Shown piece after piece: positions 11,801 to 34,199 of a stretch of DNA of 64,000 bases; the stretch's first letter is position 1; each line of letters starts with the position of its first letter. Source of the DNA: Flaccisagitta enflata (Eukaryota; Chaetognatha; Sagittoidea; Aphragmophora). The position numbers and the translations under genes are program-made. The stretch lies in assembly GCA_965153355.1 (NCBI GenBank), contig OZ231126.1, positions 57,660,001 to 57,724,000 of the forward strand, written 5' to 3'. Under the pieces are notes generated by a model, which saw only the letters and a list, made by a program, of their open reading frames with translations, ran no database searches and was not told where the DNA came from.

Positions 11801-14797
11801 TCGAACTGCTATTACAGTAAAAGTGCTGGCTTCATAAAATTTTTGACTGTTCCTAAGATGGTCCAAGGGTTCTAGAAAGAATTTTCAAATTTTTTCTACC
11901 CTAAACATATGAGATTTCTTCATAAGATGCTCTGAGTTTTGCCTTAGTTGATACAGGGTGTATCAAGTCTTTTGCTCTTTAAGGAATCGACATATCTTTT
12001 CTTCTAAAAAAGCTAATCCAATTCTGAAAAAAGATCTGAATAGATCTTGGAGTGCAGTTTTTTTATGTCACCATATTTTTATATCTGCGCTTAGAAATAT
12101 GCCCACTATGTAAGTTTGAAGAAAACAACCATATCCAGCCTGCATCTTTAATCTGGATAACTATGGCAAAAAAAAAGCAAACTACTTGTTTGTTACTGTT
12201 TCACATCCAAGCAATGAGAAAAACATAGCAAAATCCATGACCATTTTGAAGCTCTGCGAAAGATGTTTCCAATGAGACCATGCTGGTTGTCATATCTCTA
12301 TCCGTTTAGAAATGGCAGAAGAATGAAGACAGGTGGTCAAGAATTTGGAAAATCAGTACCATTTGATTTTCATGGGTTATTGTGCCATAGGAATTAAACG
12401 AATTGAGTTAGAAATTTGTTCTTAGCCCCATTTTATATAGAAAATTCATAGCTCTTTAATTTGCTCATGGAGATCGAGTAGCTAAGACAATCCTGAGTTA
12501 CGTAATTGACAAAAACGAAAAGAGTAAAATTTCTTGATGGAAAAAATTGAAATGAGCATTTTTTTAATCTGTGATTTTTCTCTTTAATCCTTTGCTATTT
12601 CTAAATGAATGAAGCTACAATGTCCAGCAACATCGCGTTTTGAAGATTTTTTGCAGAGCTTTTAAACAGTCATGGATTTTCTGTAGTTCAGGCCCATAGT
12701 TAAACAGAAACTAGTTAAAGAAGTTGTCCATTTTTTTCTTTACCATGGTTAGTTGACTGGATAATGTTGTTTACTTTAAACTCCCGTAGCTCCCAAGCTA
12801 AAGAACGCAAATCCAAAAAATTGGTGACATAAAAAACTGCACTTCAAGATCTACTCAGACCTTTTTTTAGAATTGGAATAGCTTTTCTAGGAGAAAAGCT
12901 ATGTCGATTCTTTAAAGAGCAAAAGACTTGATACACCCTGTATGTTGTGTAGCTACTAATTTTTGTAGCAGAAATTACAAATCCAATTTTGTGGATACCT
13001 AGCACATGTTCCTAATATCACTGCCTTGCATTATGCATAATTTGGCGAATATGGCTGGTATAGGGCGGGCAGAATCCTCCCCCTCTACCCCCCCCCGTGG
13101 AAAAGAAGATATTTTGGAGGCCGCGGTCTTAAGGGTTTATGTTCCTGATAACAATTGCGTCCAGTGTAATGTGAACGAAGCAAATTTCTTCATCCTGCAA
13201 TGAGTTCTCGCCTGCCTTTCGATTTGACATAAATTACTTCAGCTTATTTTATTACCATGGAAAACGATGCATCATTTCATTAAAATCAATCCAATTCCAT
13301 AACAATCTATCTAAATCAATTCAATAAAAAATTCAATTCAAACAGCGACGGCAGTAATGAAGCAGCGCTGGGGCCGTTACCTGAAAGACTTTGCATCGCC
13401 TCCATATGACTTGCTCTGTCCTGGCGAAACCAGCGAATGGAAGAGATCAGATCCGGCTGAAGGCTATCGGCAACTGGCACAAAACGCCGGTTTTAACGTT
13501 CTCTTTTGTAAGGTTGGTTCATGTAAAGCATAATCTATATGGAGATCATGCTCAAGGCATAGACACCATGCTAAAGGCATGGAGAGCATTCTAAAGGCAT
13601 GGAGAACATGCCTAAGGCATAGACACCTAGCCAAATATGTCACATTGAAAGTACAGACTAAAAGCAACTTTCATCAGAGGTGAAAAAATAAATGACCGAT
13701 ATAACGCATTTCTATATTTTTCTCGCATTCTCAATGGCTGTAGGGGATGAGAGAAAAAGAATAAATACATAATCTATCTTTGTTTGCCTAATACTTACTT
13801 CTAAAGTAATCAATTTTCCTATGCTGAAGTTGAGCGTTCTCTTGTCCCGCATATACAAGTTAACAGAACAGAAAGAAAAACGAAGAAGAAGAAGAAGAAG
13901 AAAAAGAAGAAGAAGAAGAAGAAGAAGAAGAAGAAGAAGAAGAAGAAGAAGAAGAAGAAGAAGAAGAAGAAGAAGAAGAAGAAGGAGAGGAAGAAGAAGG
14001 AGAGGAAGAAGAAGAATAGGAAGAAAAAGTAGAAGAAGAAGAATAAGAAGAAGAAGAAAAAGAAAAAGAAAAAGAAAAAGAAAAAGAGAAAAAGAAAAAG
14101 AAAAAGAAAAAGAAAAAGAAAAAGAAAAAGAAAAAGAAAAAGAAAAAGAAAAAGAAAAAGAAAAGGAAAAGGAACAAGGTCATTAGACCTAAGTCGCGTG
14201 CGTCGGCGCTTTCAAAAAAGTCAGGCAGACAGACAGACAAACATTTTTTTTTTCAAAAAGACATATGAAATAGCTGTTTACTCCTCAAAGTTCCTTCTCT
14301 ACCACTCAGAGACATGAAAACGCTATAAAAAGCCTTTAAAACAGTTTTGTGACGGACGGACCGACGGACAGACCAACCATAAAGTGGCTTATAGAGTCGC
14401 GTAGCACGCGACTAAAAAGAAGAAGAAGATACTGATGATAATGACGACGACGATAACAAACTTATGAACGCGGCATGAGAAAACATAACTGCCCTAAGGA
14501 GAAAGCTTTGTACACCCACGGTTGGCCCAACTGACAGACCGACGGACAAACAAACCCTTTAAAAAAGTTGATACACATAGATATGTAAAATAATCAATCT
14601 ATACCTATAAAGCGGCTCTCGCCGTTGAAAAAAATCGAAAAAGTTAGGGTTTTTTCCCTTTTTTTGGAATTTTTTTTGCAATTTTGCATTTTTTTTTCTG
14701 GTGTTGTTTTTCTCTTTTTGATGGCTTTTTCAGATTTTCTGTCTGCCTGTGTGTCAGTCTATCCGTCTGTGTGTGTTTGTGTGTGTTTGTGTGTCTC

Positions 14798-14836
<39 letters not shown>

Positions 14837-15907
14837 CGAGCTCTTTCTACCAGTGTCTGCCTACATAATTTTTGTATAAATCTTATGTTGTGATATTCTG
14901 AATATAATGAATTATAGAATATAAGAATTTTTTTGAAGTAACATGACAGTATGTATATATTTTCACAATAAATGGTTTGTTGTGATTTATCACTGCACAT
15001 TAAATGAAAACTTTGGTAGACATATACAATTTCATAATCTTTATATATTTTTTCTATATAATCTTTTTACTTATTTTCTCTTTTTTTCTTTATTTTGTTT
15101 TTTTTTCTGCCTCCCTGCCTACAAAATCTACTAGCTGCCTACAAGCAATGCTTGCGTGCTTGGGCACTTTGACGTACCCTGCTTTTGTTGGGGGAAAATT
15201 TTTTTTTTTGTATCAGAAATGTAAAAATTGAACTCTTTTATTCACTTGATAAAACCATGCAAAGTCCGAAGAAAGGATTGGGGTTGCAATTTACATAAAC
15301 ATTGAACGTTCAGCCCGATACAACAAATTAAACAACAAACACCAAGATACTCTTTTTCTCTGCGGAGGCCTTTCACCATGTCAGTTTGTTGGTCTAATGA
15401 TCCTGCACTCTTAGTTTTTAGTCGCGTGCACGCAACTCTACACCCCGCTTTGTCCGTCCGTCCTTCCGTCCGCCCGTCACACTTTTACTTTTTTTATCAA
15501 TTTTATTCCCTTATGTTATCTTATGTCATTTTAGAGTATATTAAGTCATTCTAAGTCATTCTAAGTCATGCTAGGTCATTCTGTAAGTCTCGCACGCGAC
15601 TTATAGGTGTTGGCCTTGTTGTTTTATTAGTAGGATCTTAGAAACAGAATTCTTCACTTTCACCTTACAGGCCGACCAAAGAGGGGCCGAACACACAGAC
15701 GAAGAGGACATGTTGACAAAAATCCGGCTTTTCTTGCCTGTTGTTTCTTTGATACCGGAAGGAGAACAAGATCGATTTGTTCAAGAACTGGCCTCAGAAT
15801 ACTTACGACTATGCAGGGAGAGAGGGGAAATGGGGCTCTCTGGATTTGGCAAAGACCTCCCCAAATTGTTGACCGTTGTTCTCAAGAAACATGATCAAGA
15901 AAGCTGA
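8833..15907 (+). CDS. Juvenile-hormone-acid-methyltransferase-like SAM methyltransferase (5' exon not found)
   Basis: Exons 8833-9002, 9668-9776 (or to 9770), 11480-11708, 13346-13512 and 15671-15907 join in compatible phases (2, 0, 1, 0) into 303 residues plus a stop codon. The 5' end of the first listed exon is a splice acceptor (CTCTTTTTACAG), so a start exon is missing. Exon 1 carries SAM motif I (FIDFGCGGGE). Exon 2 gives the post-I acidic residue (VVGMD). Exon 3 has FCVADA, then FDFLASSMALHYVLDQ and LKPGG. Exon 4 has RWGRYLKDFASPPYD, and exon 5 a C-terminal helical region ending KKHDQES. Order and spacing match the JHAMT-like class I methyltransferases, which in insects methylate juvenile hormone or farnesoic acid; the substrate here is unknown. 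Introns hold a Tc1 relic, a TIR element, a 1-kb foldback and a purine tract. The family call is firm, the substrate is not. Confidence 0.85.
9918..10240 (-). pseudogene. Decayed Tc1-type transposase C-terminal remnant
   Basis: Read on the minus strand with frame changes and internal stops, the sequence gives an ADGALAH stretch like the family's second catalytic-Asp region. It continues with DLNPVQNSK, where active Tc1 proteins have PDLNPIEN (the Glu position is Gln here), and ends SMPKHTQVVVDAQHGHT before a stop, as Tc1 proteins do. It lies in the second intron of the methyltransferase, antisense to it. It is inactive by frameshifts, stops and the lost acidic residue. Confidence 0.7.
10551..10806. 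mobile_element. TIR element with ~65-bp terminal inverted repeats and array core
   Basis: The left end, GGCAGCGGCCCCAAAGGGCC and on through GACACAGGGGTGAACCATTA, reappears inverted at 10742-10806. The core is a short array of CCTCTCAGGCCCAAAATCAG units plus C-runs and GTCTGTCC. The sequence after it (to about 10900) is the companion repeat CTGCTCTCAC...GCAGGGCATCGGGTACCGC that follows other copies. Confidence 0.8.
11030..11215. repeat. ~22-bp minisatellite, CAGACCCCTCNAGCTGGCCC type
   Basis: About eight imperfect units lie in the second intron of the methyltransferase. Confidence 0.7.
11381..11525 (+). repeat. Triplicated splice-acceptor/exon-start segment
   Basis: Three units begin AGATTGA at 11381, 11427 and 11478 and keep the pattern GGT...AAAGATGTCATTCTGTGT. 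The third is the real exon start (coding I-E-N-G). The first two are upstream duplicates, each presenting its own AG. Confidence 0.75.
11954..12940. mobile_element. 987-bp TA-flanked foldback element
   Basis: Starts CAGGGTGTATCAAGTC and ends GACTTGATACACCCTG, with TA directly outside both ends. The arms stay complementary over several hundred bases (for example ATGTCACCA near 12065 with TGGTGACAT near 12830). It has no transposase and lies in the third methyltransferase intron. The ends fit a Tc1/mariner-type miniature or foldback element. Confidence 0.85.
13869..14172. repeat. ~300-bp purine tract (GAA)n and (GAAAAA)n
   Basis: Almost pure A/G on the plus strand. It lies in the last methyltransferase intron. 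Poly-Arg, poly-Ser and poly-Glu reading frames across it are spurious. Confidence 0.95.
14184..14416 (-). mobile_element. Hairpin-ended dispersed element, reverse copy
   Basis: Has a GACGGACGGACCGACGG tract and ends with hairpin AGTCGCG-TAGCA-CGCGACT followed by AAAA. The other end (CCTAAGTCGCGTGCGTCGGC) matches the copy at 59.1-59.4 kb. Confidence 0.7.
14790..14834. repeat. (GT)n and (CT)n microsatellite
   Basis: Short GT run followed by (CT)n, in the last methyltransferase intron. Confidence 0.9.
15417..15627 (+). mobile_element. Hairpin-ended dispersed element
   Basis: Hairpin AGTCGCG-TGCA-CGCAACT, then CCGCTTTGTCCGTCCGTCC, a core of TAAGTCATTC units, and the end GCACGCGACTTATAGGTGTT followed by GGCCTTGTT. 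It ends 44 bp before the last methyltransferase exon. Confidence 0.75.
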
Positions 15908-15948
15908 TTGATTGGTTGTCATGATCACGATCTCTACTCAAAAACCGC

Positions 15949-15954
15949 AATAAA
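15949..15954 (+). promoter_or_regulatory. AATAAA polyadenylation signal
   Basis: Canonical hexamer 42 nt after the methyltransferase stop codon and on the same strand. Confidence 0.6.
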
Positions 15955-17418
15955 GCGACTTAAAATACGGGGTACCCTCTAACAAGGCAAAAGATTCTAA
16001 TGCGCCGCAAGAAATCTTTTTCATTGCTGTCATTATCACATAAACAAAGCACAAGAGATAGCCCCAGTGCATTACTCTTTTATAGCGCCATGCTTAGCAT
16101 AATAACTTATCTGGAAGCTCCCTAAGTTTCAAATAAATTTCATCCTGAGCTTTAAACGATAATTGATTATGAAAGTATATGAAAAAGCAACAAATTTCTT
16201 ATAAAGCTAAAAGTTTCCAAAAGTTGATATCAAAATCCTAATTTCTGAATATTGATTTTACCTACGTTCAAATGTATATCCGAAAAGTTTATTTAGTACC
16301 GTTAGTTGATCAATTCTATTCATTTTCTTGATAAAAAAAATGCCTTTTTAGGTGCGACAAAGCACCACTATAACTGGCTGTGTCCGTCGGTTGGTCTATC
16401 GGTCTGTTGGTCTGTTGGTCGGGTAACGCATTCGTTCGACGATCCCCACGGTGCACCTTTTTGGCCTACTTGGCCTTGTTTGTTTTGTTTGACCATGTAT
16501 GAAATCAGCGCATACATGATGAAGTGATGAAATAACTTTCCATTTCACTTGCTGTGACAAGTATCTATCAACAATCACAAGCGATACACTCAGAATTTAC
16601 ATAAAACGCATTTCAATCTGACTTCATTAAACGAGTTAGCCCGGCGGGGAACACTTGCATTGCTGTTGCTTTTTTGTTTTTTTCAGTGGTGATAGTACTT
16701 GTGGCGGTGCAGCTGGTGTTGGTGGTTCTATTGTAAGCTTTTTAAGCAAAGTCATGGTCATTGAGCGGATTGGCACAACATCTAATCTACTATTGAGAAA
16801 GGAAAATCTCCTATGCATGGCATGGAGGAACCAATGGATCAATGGATGCACCAACCGATGTTCCGAGGCCTAGTGTTAAAACTAAATGTGCTGTGGTACA
16901 AACAATTTTTCCCGCACTTCTTCCTTATCATTATCATCTGTGCTCATTTAGCAGCCTCAACCTAATGAAATACAGTGCAGCATAGCGAGCTAGTTAAATT
17001 ATCTTTCAGCAGTCTACAAAACTGTGAAAACATGAACAACGTGACTCTACTGGCGAAAGACCCTCATTAGCGCCTCATTTGATGAAAACTAACTAGACTA
17101 GCCATTGAAGTATGAGATAAGTTTTTTACGACAAGGAATGTTGTTCTAACTGTCATATGTCTTAATACCTTGAATTGGTATGCCAAAGGATTCCATTTGG
17201 TCGATCCTTGATTCTATTCTTTAAGGATATGATTTTTACAACAATATTATGTAATTCAACTTTTTTTCCAATAACCATGTATCAAACCCTATTTTTTTCA
17301 TTCTCACTTTTTTCAAACAGAGATAGATGTGGTGCTACCTCTTTGGAAAGTGAATGAAAAACAAGCAAACATTTTTATGCAAAATTGTTTACCTATTATC
17401 TAAACATTTGGCCACCGC
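15955..17418. other. Intergenic region between convergent genes
   Basis: No gene was recognised with confidence. At about 16350-16500 there is an element start of the hairpin type (AGGTGC...GCACC, then GTCCGTCGGTTGG). A short minus-strand stretch at 16640-16850 reads PPTPAAPPQ but has no family match. Confidence 0.4.
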
Positions 17419-17552
<134 letters not shown>

Positions 17553-17688
17553 GTGAAGTAAAATGAGAAAGCTAGCGTCTTTACTCTCTTGTTACATGGG
17601 TTAAAATATTGGGTTCAATGACAAATATCGATCTTTGCGAAAATGCAAAAAAAAATTAAAAAAGATTCAAAAATTCATAACGCCAAAA

Positions 17689-17820
17689 CTAGGGATGTGG
17701 AGGCAGTCGATTTTGTTGCTGCTTCCACCGTTTCCGTTTCCGCTTCCATTTTGTAGTACAAATACTAGTAGTTATCCCATTCTCCGAAATGGAAGTGGTC
17801 AATCGCTTCCACATCCCTAG
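17689..17820. mobile_element. 132-bp TIR element with CCAAAA flanking repeat
   Basis: Begins CTAGGGATGTGGAGGCAG and ends CGCTTCCACATCCCTAG. CCAAAA occurs directly outside both ends (683-688 and 821-826 of the 17-kb block). TIR style is hAT-like, but only six bases of duplication are visible. Confidence 0.6.
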
Positions 17821-17894
17821 CCAAAACTAATGATTGTAGAGACCTCTGCTTGGTGCTATTTTAAAGAGAACAAGGGAAGATACATGGCCAATAC

Positions 17895-18040
17895 CAGTTG
17901 CGGATGGGTGGGCAGGGGCGGAAATGCGCATTTTCACACTTTCCAACTTGATCACCACGGACCAACGGACCGATGGACCAACGGACCAACGGGCGGATGG
18001 ACGGACAAAGCCTCTTATAGAGGTGCGTGTCCGCAACTAA
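17895..18040 (-). mobile_element. Hairpin-ended element of the TTGCG subfamily
   Basis: Reverse copy: GTTGCGGATGGGTGGGCAGG, then an ACGGACC tract, CAAAGCCTCTTATAGAGG and the end hairpin G(G)TGCG-TGTC-CGCAACT. Its stem is partly broken. Confidence 0.65.
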
Positions 18041-18160
18041 AAATTAACTCTTTCTTAGCTATGAATATCAAAAAATGTTTGCTCCCAGCCCCAAAACTGG
18101 ACAACTTTCTAAAATTTCCGCAAAAAAAAAATGGAAAACTTTATTTCTCCCCTACGCTTC

Positions 18161-18190
18161 AAAAAGTCGAATTACGTAATTCGACTTTTT
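18161..18190. repeat. Perfect 30-bp palindrome
   Basis: AAAAAGTCGAATTAC followed immediately by its exact complement, with no spacer. Confidence 0.9.
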
Positions 18191-18398
18191 TCCAATAATC
18201 CTCATTTGCATTTAAGCAATTTCTAAAATCAAACATTAGTGTAATCCCCACTCTATAAAAAGTAAGACTATCTTGGCCTACGCCTACGCAAGGTCTAGCT
18301 TTTGATAATCACCACAAAAATTTACGTTTAACACGATTTCTTTTCACCAGCCATGTTGCAATTTAGGTAGTTTACCATCATTCATCAATCATCAAATT

Positions 18399-18603
18399 TC
18401 TAGTTGCGGACACGCAACTCTATAAAAGGCTTTGTCCGTCCATCCGTCCGTCCTTCTGTCAGAAGCGGTCATCGAGTTGAAAATTGGGGAAACGAGCGTT
18501 TTAGATACTTTTTGTGTATGTTTGAGTATTGGGGATGGGTTGGGGGTTGGATGTCCCTGGCCACCCGTCCGCAACGATATTGTGACCCCGCGTCACTTGT
18601 TTT
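18399..18603 (+). mobile_element. Hairpin-ended element, TTGCG subfamily, full copy
   Basis: Hairpin AGTTGCG-GACA-CGCAACT, then TATAAAAGGCTTTGTCCGTC, a central GAGTTGAAAATTG block, CTGGCCACCCGTCCGCAACG and the end GATATTGTGACCCCGCGTCA. Confidence 0.75.
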
Positions 18604-18897
18604 TAGATGCGTCCGTCAGGAACGCATCTCTTTAAGAGGGTCTGTCCGTCGGTTGGTTGGTCCGTCCGTCCGTCGGTGCGTCCGTCTGTAACGCCTGTGC
18701 AAAAACCGCGTTTCTCGGCTGATATAGGCCACGGTGAGATCCTGTACTGAATCTAATGATCAACAAACGTGTTTTGAGAGCCTCCACTTTTCGGTCGCTT
18801 CATCTGTCTGTCCATCGTTATCTCCATACATCTCACATATTTAGTCACCACACGCAGAGACACAGTCCGGACGCATCGTTGCCCGGTCGGGCTTGTT
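18604..18897 (+). mobile_element. Hairpin-ended element, ATGCG subfamily
   Basis: Hairpin AGATGCG...CGCATCT, then a GTCCGTCCGTCC tract, CAAAAACCGCGTTTCTCGGC, CACAGTCCGGACGCATCG and the end CCCGGTCGGGCTTGTTT. Reverse copies are at 34.8-35.1 and 57.7-58.4 kb. It abuts the preceding element without a gap. Confidence 0.75.
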
Positions 18898-19010
18898 TAT
18901 ATATTCTGTCATTCCGGATCCGACTAACGCCTGCGCTCTCAACTGACAAAAATAGCATCTACATGTATAGAGTTTCGCTGCTGCCCTCATAAATGACATC
19001 GTCAGATATA

Positions 19011-26135
<7,125 letters not shown>

Positions 26136-26179
26136 TGAATTATGAAAAAAAAAAAGAAGAAGTTTTTGAGAAAGTGAGT

Positions 26180-26391
<212 letters not shown>

Positions 26392-26615
26392 GGAGTTCAT
26401 TCCCGAGTTGATTTAATTCATGAGTTATGCATTGAAGTTCCTATATGTACTGTTGAATTTTTCAACCTTTCATCATCCCTCTGTTACATGGTCTGTGTGC
26501 CAGTCTCAGATTTGACTGGCTATTGGCTAATTGTCTTGTTGGCTGATCAGTTAATGTTTTCCTACACTTGTGTGCGCGCGCGCGTGCGTGTGTTTGTGCT
26601 TTTGTGTGTTTGCGT

Positions 26616-26618
<3 letters not shown>

Positions 26619-26659
<41 letters not shown>
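26619..26659. repeat. (CT)n microsatellite
   Basis: Between the two minus-strand genes. Confidence 0.9.
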
Positions 26660-26661
<2 letters not shown>

Positions 26662-26889
26662 TTCTTCATTTCATGCTCCTCCCCATCTCCTGTCTCTTTC
26701 AATTCCCATGGTGATCAATCAACGTTAATTTCAATATCCATACCAATTCAATATCGTGCGATCTTGCGCTTTGTTTTTTCGTTCTCAGTTTTTTATCAAT
26801 TTTCTCTGGAGAGATAAAACACGAAAAGAAAAAAAAATCTGTTTTCATTTTTTTTCACGAGCAAAGCGTTCCCATCATAGACATAGTGG

Positions 26890-30307
<3,418 letters not shown>

Positions 30308-30552
30308 GAATTTGGATTATTTCTTAACGTATTTTAAATAAAAGCGGAAGCTCGGGGGAGAGAAAGAGAAAGAGAGGAAAAAAAAAAGTCAAGAAACAGT
30401 TATAGTAGGGATTTTTATTCTGGATGGAGAAAAGGGGGAATCTACATACAACATCTAGATTCTCGCTGCTTTGCGAGCTTTTTACGCTTATGTGTAAGGG
30501 ATTAAAAAAGCTTCAAGGAGTTGAGTATCTTTGTTCCTCTGCTTCTAGAGAC

Positions 30553-30838
30553 AAAGGGGGCATTTCTAGTCAAAGACGATCGCGTTTTGAAAGGGCCACT
30601 TGGTCGCTCGCTACGTTCGTTCGCTCCCACCGCTCATTCCGCTCACTCGCTCCGCAGCGCTCCGATTCGCTACGCTCGCTTCACAACGCTCGCTTTGTTC
30701 GCTCGCTCCGTTCACGGGCTCGCTCACTTACTTTGCTCCCTCCCTCATGGGACGGTTGAAATTCTTGAATATGTGTTCACGCTGTAAGCGCGTTCAACGG
30801 AAACTAACGCGTTTTTGGTCGTCACCAGAAACACGCCC
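30553..30838. mobile_element. TIR element (GAGCGA family), upstream of the minus gene
   Basis: Reverse-related copy: GGGGGCATTTCTAGTC at one end, CCAGAAACACGCCC at the other, with a core of GCTCGCTC-type repeats. It lies about 250 bp upstream of the ATG at 30307, in the presumed promoter region. Confidence 0.65.
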
Positions 30839-30932
30839 GAAAAGAGAAAAGATCAACGAGTCAGAAAAGCAGAAGAATCGATGGAATGAAAAGGATTCGG
30901 AAGGAAACAAGGAATGATAGAAAGGATGAAAA

Positions 30933-31160
30933 CAAGTGACGCGGGGGTCACAATATCGTTGCGGACGGATGGGCAGGGGCATACAACCCCCACCCACACC
31001 CTCGCCCACCCTATTCACACTTACAAACACAGACCAGTTCAGCTGCAGCATCAAAATTGCGCGTTTTCGCACTTGTCAACTCGATCGTCAAGGACCAACG
31101 GACCGACGGACCAACGGACGGATAAAGTCTCTTATAGAGTTGAGTGTCCTCAATTAAAAA
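30933..31160 (-). mobile_element. Hairpin-ended element, TTGCG subfamily
   Basis: AAGTGACGCGGGGGTCACAA, GGGCAGGGGCATACAACCCC, an ACGGACCGACGGACC tract and a decayed end hairpin (AGAGTTGAGTGTCCTCAATT). Confidence 0.7.
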
Positions 31161-31205
31161 GGGAAGAAAGATAGATTCTATCTTAGATACAACTAAAGAA
31201 AAAAG

Positions 31206-31408
31206 AAAACAAGACAGGAAGGAAGGGAGGAAGGAAGGAAGGAATGAAGGAAGGAAGGAAGGAAGGAAGAAAGGAAAGACAAAAAAGAAAGAAAGAAAGC
31301 AAGAAAAAAAGATAAAGTAAGGAAGGAAGAAAGAAGGAAGGAGGGAAGGAAGGAAGGAGGGAAGGTAAAAAGAATGAAGGAAAGAAAGAAAGAGAAGAAG
31401 AAAGAGAA

Positions 31409-31505
<97 letters not shown>

Positions 31506-31511
31506 AAAAAA

Positions 31512-31573
<62 letters not shown>

Positions 31574-31600
31574 AAAAAAAGGAAGAAACAAAGACAGAAA
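31206..31600. repeat. (GGAA)n/(GAAA)n purine tract
   Basis: About 395 bp of GGAA- then GAAA-type tetramers. Confidence 0.97.
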
Positions 31601-31629
31601 GATGGAGAGAAGAAAGGAATTACTTTTGA

Positions 31630-31750
31630 TTATGGTGAATTAGTCGGATGCAATTGAGTTGCGATGACGTTGGTCGTTTCCTTTTTAATCAAGAATTCCC
31701 AATCTGCGCTTCTGACGTCATCACTTCGGATGCGAAAACAAAAGAGATGA
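31630..31750 (-). CDS. Possible terminal exon, unrecognised protein
   Basis: After an acceptor (TTGATTTGCCAG) the minus strand reads HLFCFRIRSDDVRSADWEFL, then IKKETTNVIATQLHPTNSP and TAA, about 39 residues with normal amino-acid balance. No matching upstream exon was found to the right; the next kilobase is a transposon. It could be a chance open frame or the last exon of a gene beyond the repeats. Confidence 0.3.
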
Positions 31751-31925
31751 CTGGCAAATCAACCGGCTAAACATCCAAAAGCTTTTTAATTCTTTTGACT
31801 CTAATTAGGTCGCCTTGGCATTATGTCTGAAAGTAAACAAAGGCTTATTCATGTGCAACAAATATGTACCTTTTAAGGTGGATTATCAGTATATCATTGA
31901 ATATCAGTAAGGTTGCTGCAAAGTA

Positions 31926-32485
31926 CAGTATGATTCATCTCGTTTGCAACATTTGATGACGACGTAATTAAAAAAGTAATAAAGATAATTAAATTCTGAA
32001 AAAAATTTCTGAAAGATATATGTCTGGCATTTTCTTATGAACGATTCTTCAAGATTTTTTAAAAGAAAGTGACCCTTTTTTCACATACATACTGAATTTT
32101 TTGAAATTTGAAATAATCCATTTTGTCATGCTGTCAGTAAAACTGATTTTTTTGATTATGTCTTTTTTCTGAAAATTTTAGTTTTTGATACCAGATTGGT
32201 TGTAAATCAAAGATGTTCTATAGAATTTATGGAAACAAAGAGAGAAAAATGTCCTTTTGGCATTATTTAGTGGAAAAAGGCAGGAAAAGTGGCTTTTTTG
32301 GCCAAAAATTGACAAATTTTCATTACATGCAAATAGCATGAGATTTTTCTCAAAAATCTCTAAGAATTGTTTATGAAAAAATGCCAGACAATTATCTTTC
32401 AGAAACTTTTTTCAAAATTTGATTATCTTTATTACTTTTGGAGTTACGTCATCATCAAATGTTGCAAACGAGATGAAACATACTG
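31926..32485. mobile_element. 560-bp TA-flanked foldback element
   Basis: Left CAGTATGATTCATCTCGTTT, right AAACGAGATGAAACATACTG, TA on both sides. The arms pair through GCAACATTTGATGACGACGT and the GAAAGATA...GTCTGGCATTTT blocks to the centre. No coding capacity. Confidence 0.85.
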
Positions 32486-32499
32486 TAATTACGTTTACA

Positions 32500-33600
32500 A
32501 TTTCGTCAGCGTGAGCCGTGATTCTTGAGCGAAGAGTGCAGTGACGCGCGGTACACGCTGAATTTCTTCATGGTCACCATGACACAGACATACACTCGGG
32601 TACATGACTGATCGCACTGATTTTTTAAAAAAAAAATTACTAATTGACTACGATGATGTAAAAAAGGACAATCTGGAATAACTAAAATGGCCTTAGAAAT
32701 GGCTCCTTGTATAATTGTGCAGGAAAGGGAATGTACAATGGAATGATAGACCAACTAACCCACGAATTGACCGACCACCTGACAGATTGACAATGCGGGA
32801 TATTAGAGTCGAGTCCACGCGACGAAGAAAATGTTTCAATGGCCAACCCGAAAAGAGAAAGAGCGAATTATACATTTCATGTGCCATATGACGGCTTCCC
32901 TCCGAAGGCAACATTTGTGTTTCAAAGAAGGTCAAAATGAAAAAAATGTACAAACGAAAATGCAAAAATAAGTGAATAAAAGTGATAAAGATGGCTCAGA
33001 CATAATATTCAAAAGAAAAATTTGCATTGATTTAGTAAGAGGACCAAGTTTAACCGATATTAGCAAAAAAATTGTTTTGAAAAATTGTGCTTATTTTATT
33101 TTTGGTCACTGACAGGGGGCTGGTCGAAATTCTAAATTTGCATAGGAAATGAAAAAATGAAAAAAAAAAAAACATAGTTCTCTTCCAAAATCGATTACAG
33201 AGAGAACTATGTTTTTCAAAATGCAAAATTTCCCTGTGTTTGGCTGTCTTAGAATTTCGACCTCAGAAAATGAAAAAAAGTGTAAGCAGAAATTCACCAA
33301 AAAACATCATTTTCATGCTTGTTTTCATGTTAATCGTATAGTTCAAACTGCATTTTAAGTCAGAATACAATAAAAATATATGCACCAAGTGTCTTTAGAG
33401 ACAATTTGTCTAAAAAAACCATTCCAGCTTCCTTATTGTCCTCATAATAATGCAAAAAGTATGGTGAAACGCTTCATTTTTCTTCATAAATTTTCTGTCT
33501 TATACTGGAGGAAGATAAAGGTCTGAGGGTTGTAAAAGGCCGCGCTACTGGCTCTCATAAATTGCGGGACCATTTGGTCCTAAATGATGATTGAAAAAAA
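32500..33600. other. Intergenic; small TIR hairpin at 33121-33262
   Basis: GGTCGAAATTCTAA at 33121 pairs with TTAGAATTTCGACC near 33262. Inside it is a second stem, AACATAGTTCTCT with AGAGAACTATGTT (33170-33215). A decayed hairpin-family end (AGTCGAGTCCACGCGAC) lies near 32810. No gene seen. Confidence 0.5.
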
Positions 33601-33994
<394 letters not shown>

Positions 33995-34199
33995 CATGTG
34001 TGTCAGTGAGAACCAATTTGAAGGAGACCGGAAATGGAGAGAGAATGACGAAAAAATGGTGAGAAAGGGCCAAAGGGAGAAAAGGTGTAGGAAACGAAAT
34101 AATTAAACAATGAAGACAGAATTAAAAAGAAATAAGCATGAAATAAGGAATACCTGAGAGGAAATTATATCGTAGTATATGGTGGGTTGTTGGGCGAAA

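Noticed and set aside
13006-13203. Short frame with VLRVYVPDNNC, resembling a Ras-binding/RA-type strand
   Set aside because: It falls in a methyltransferase intron with no supporting exons; the match is too short to claim.
13821-14240. Poly-Arg/poly-Glu and poly-Ser/poly-Phe frames
   Set aside because: Translations of a simple purine tract inside an intron.
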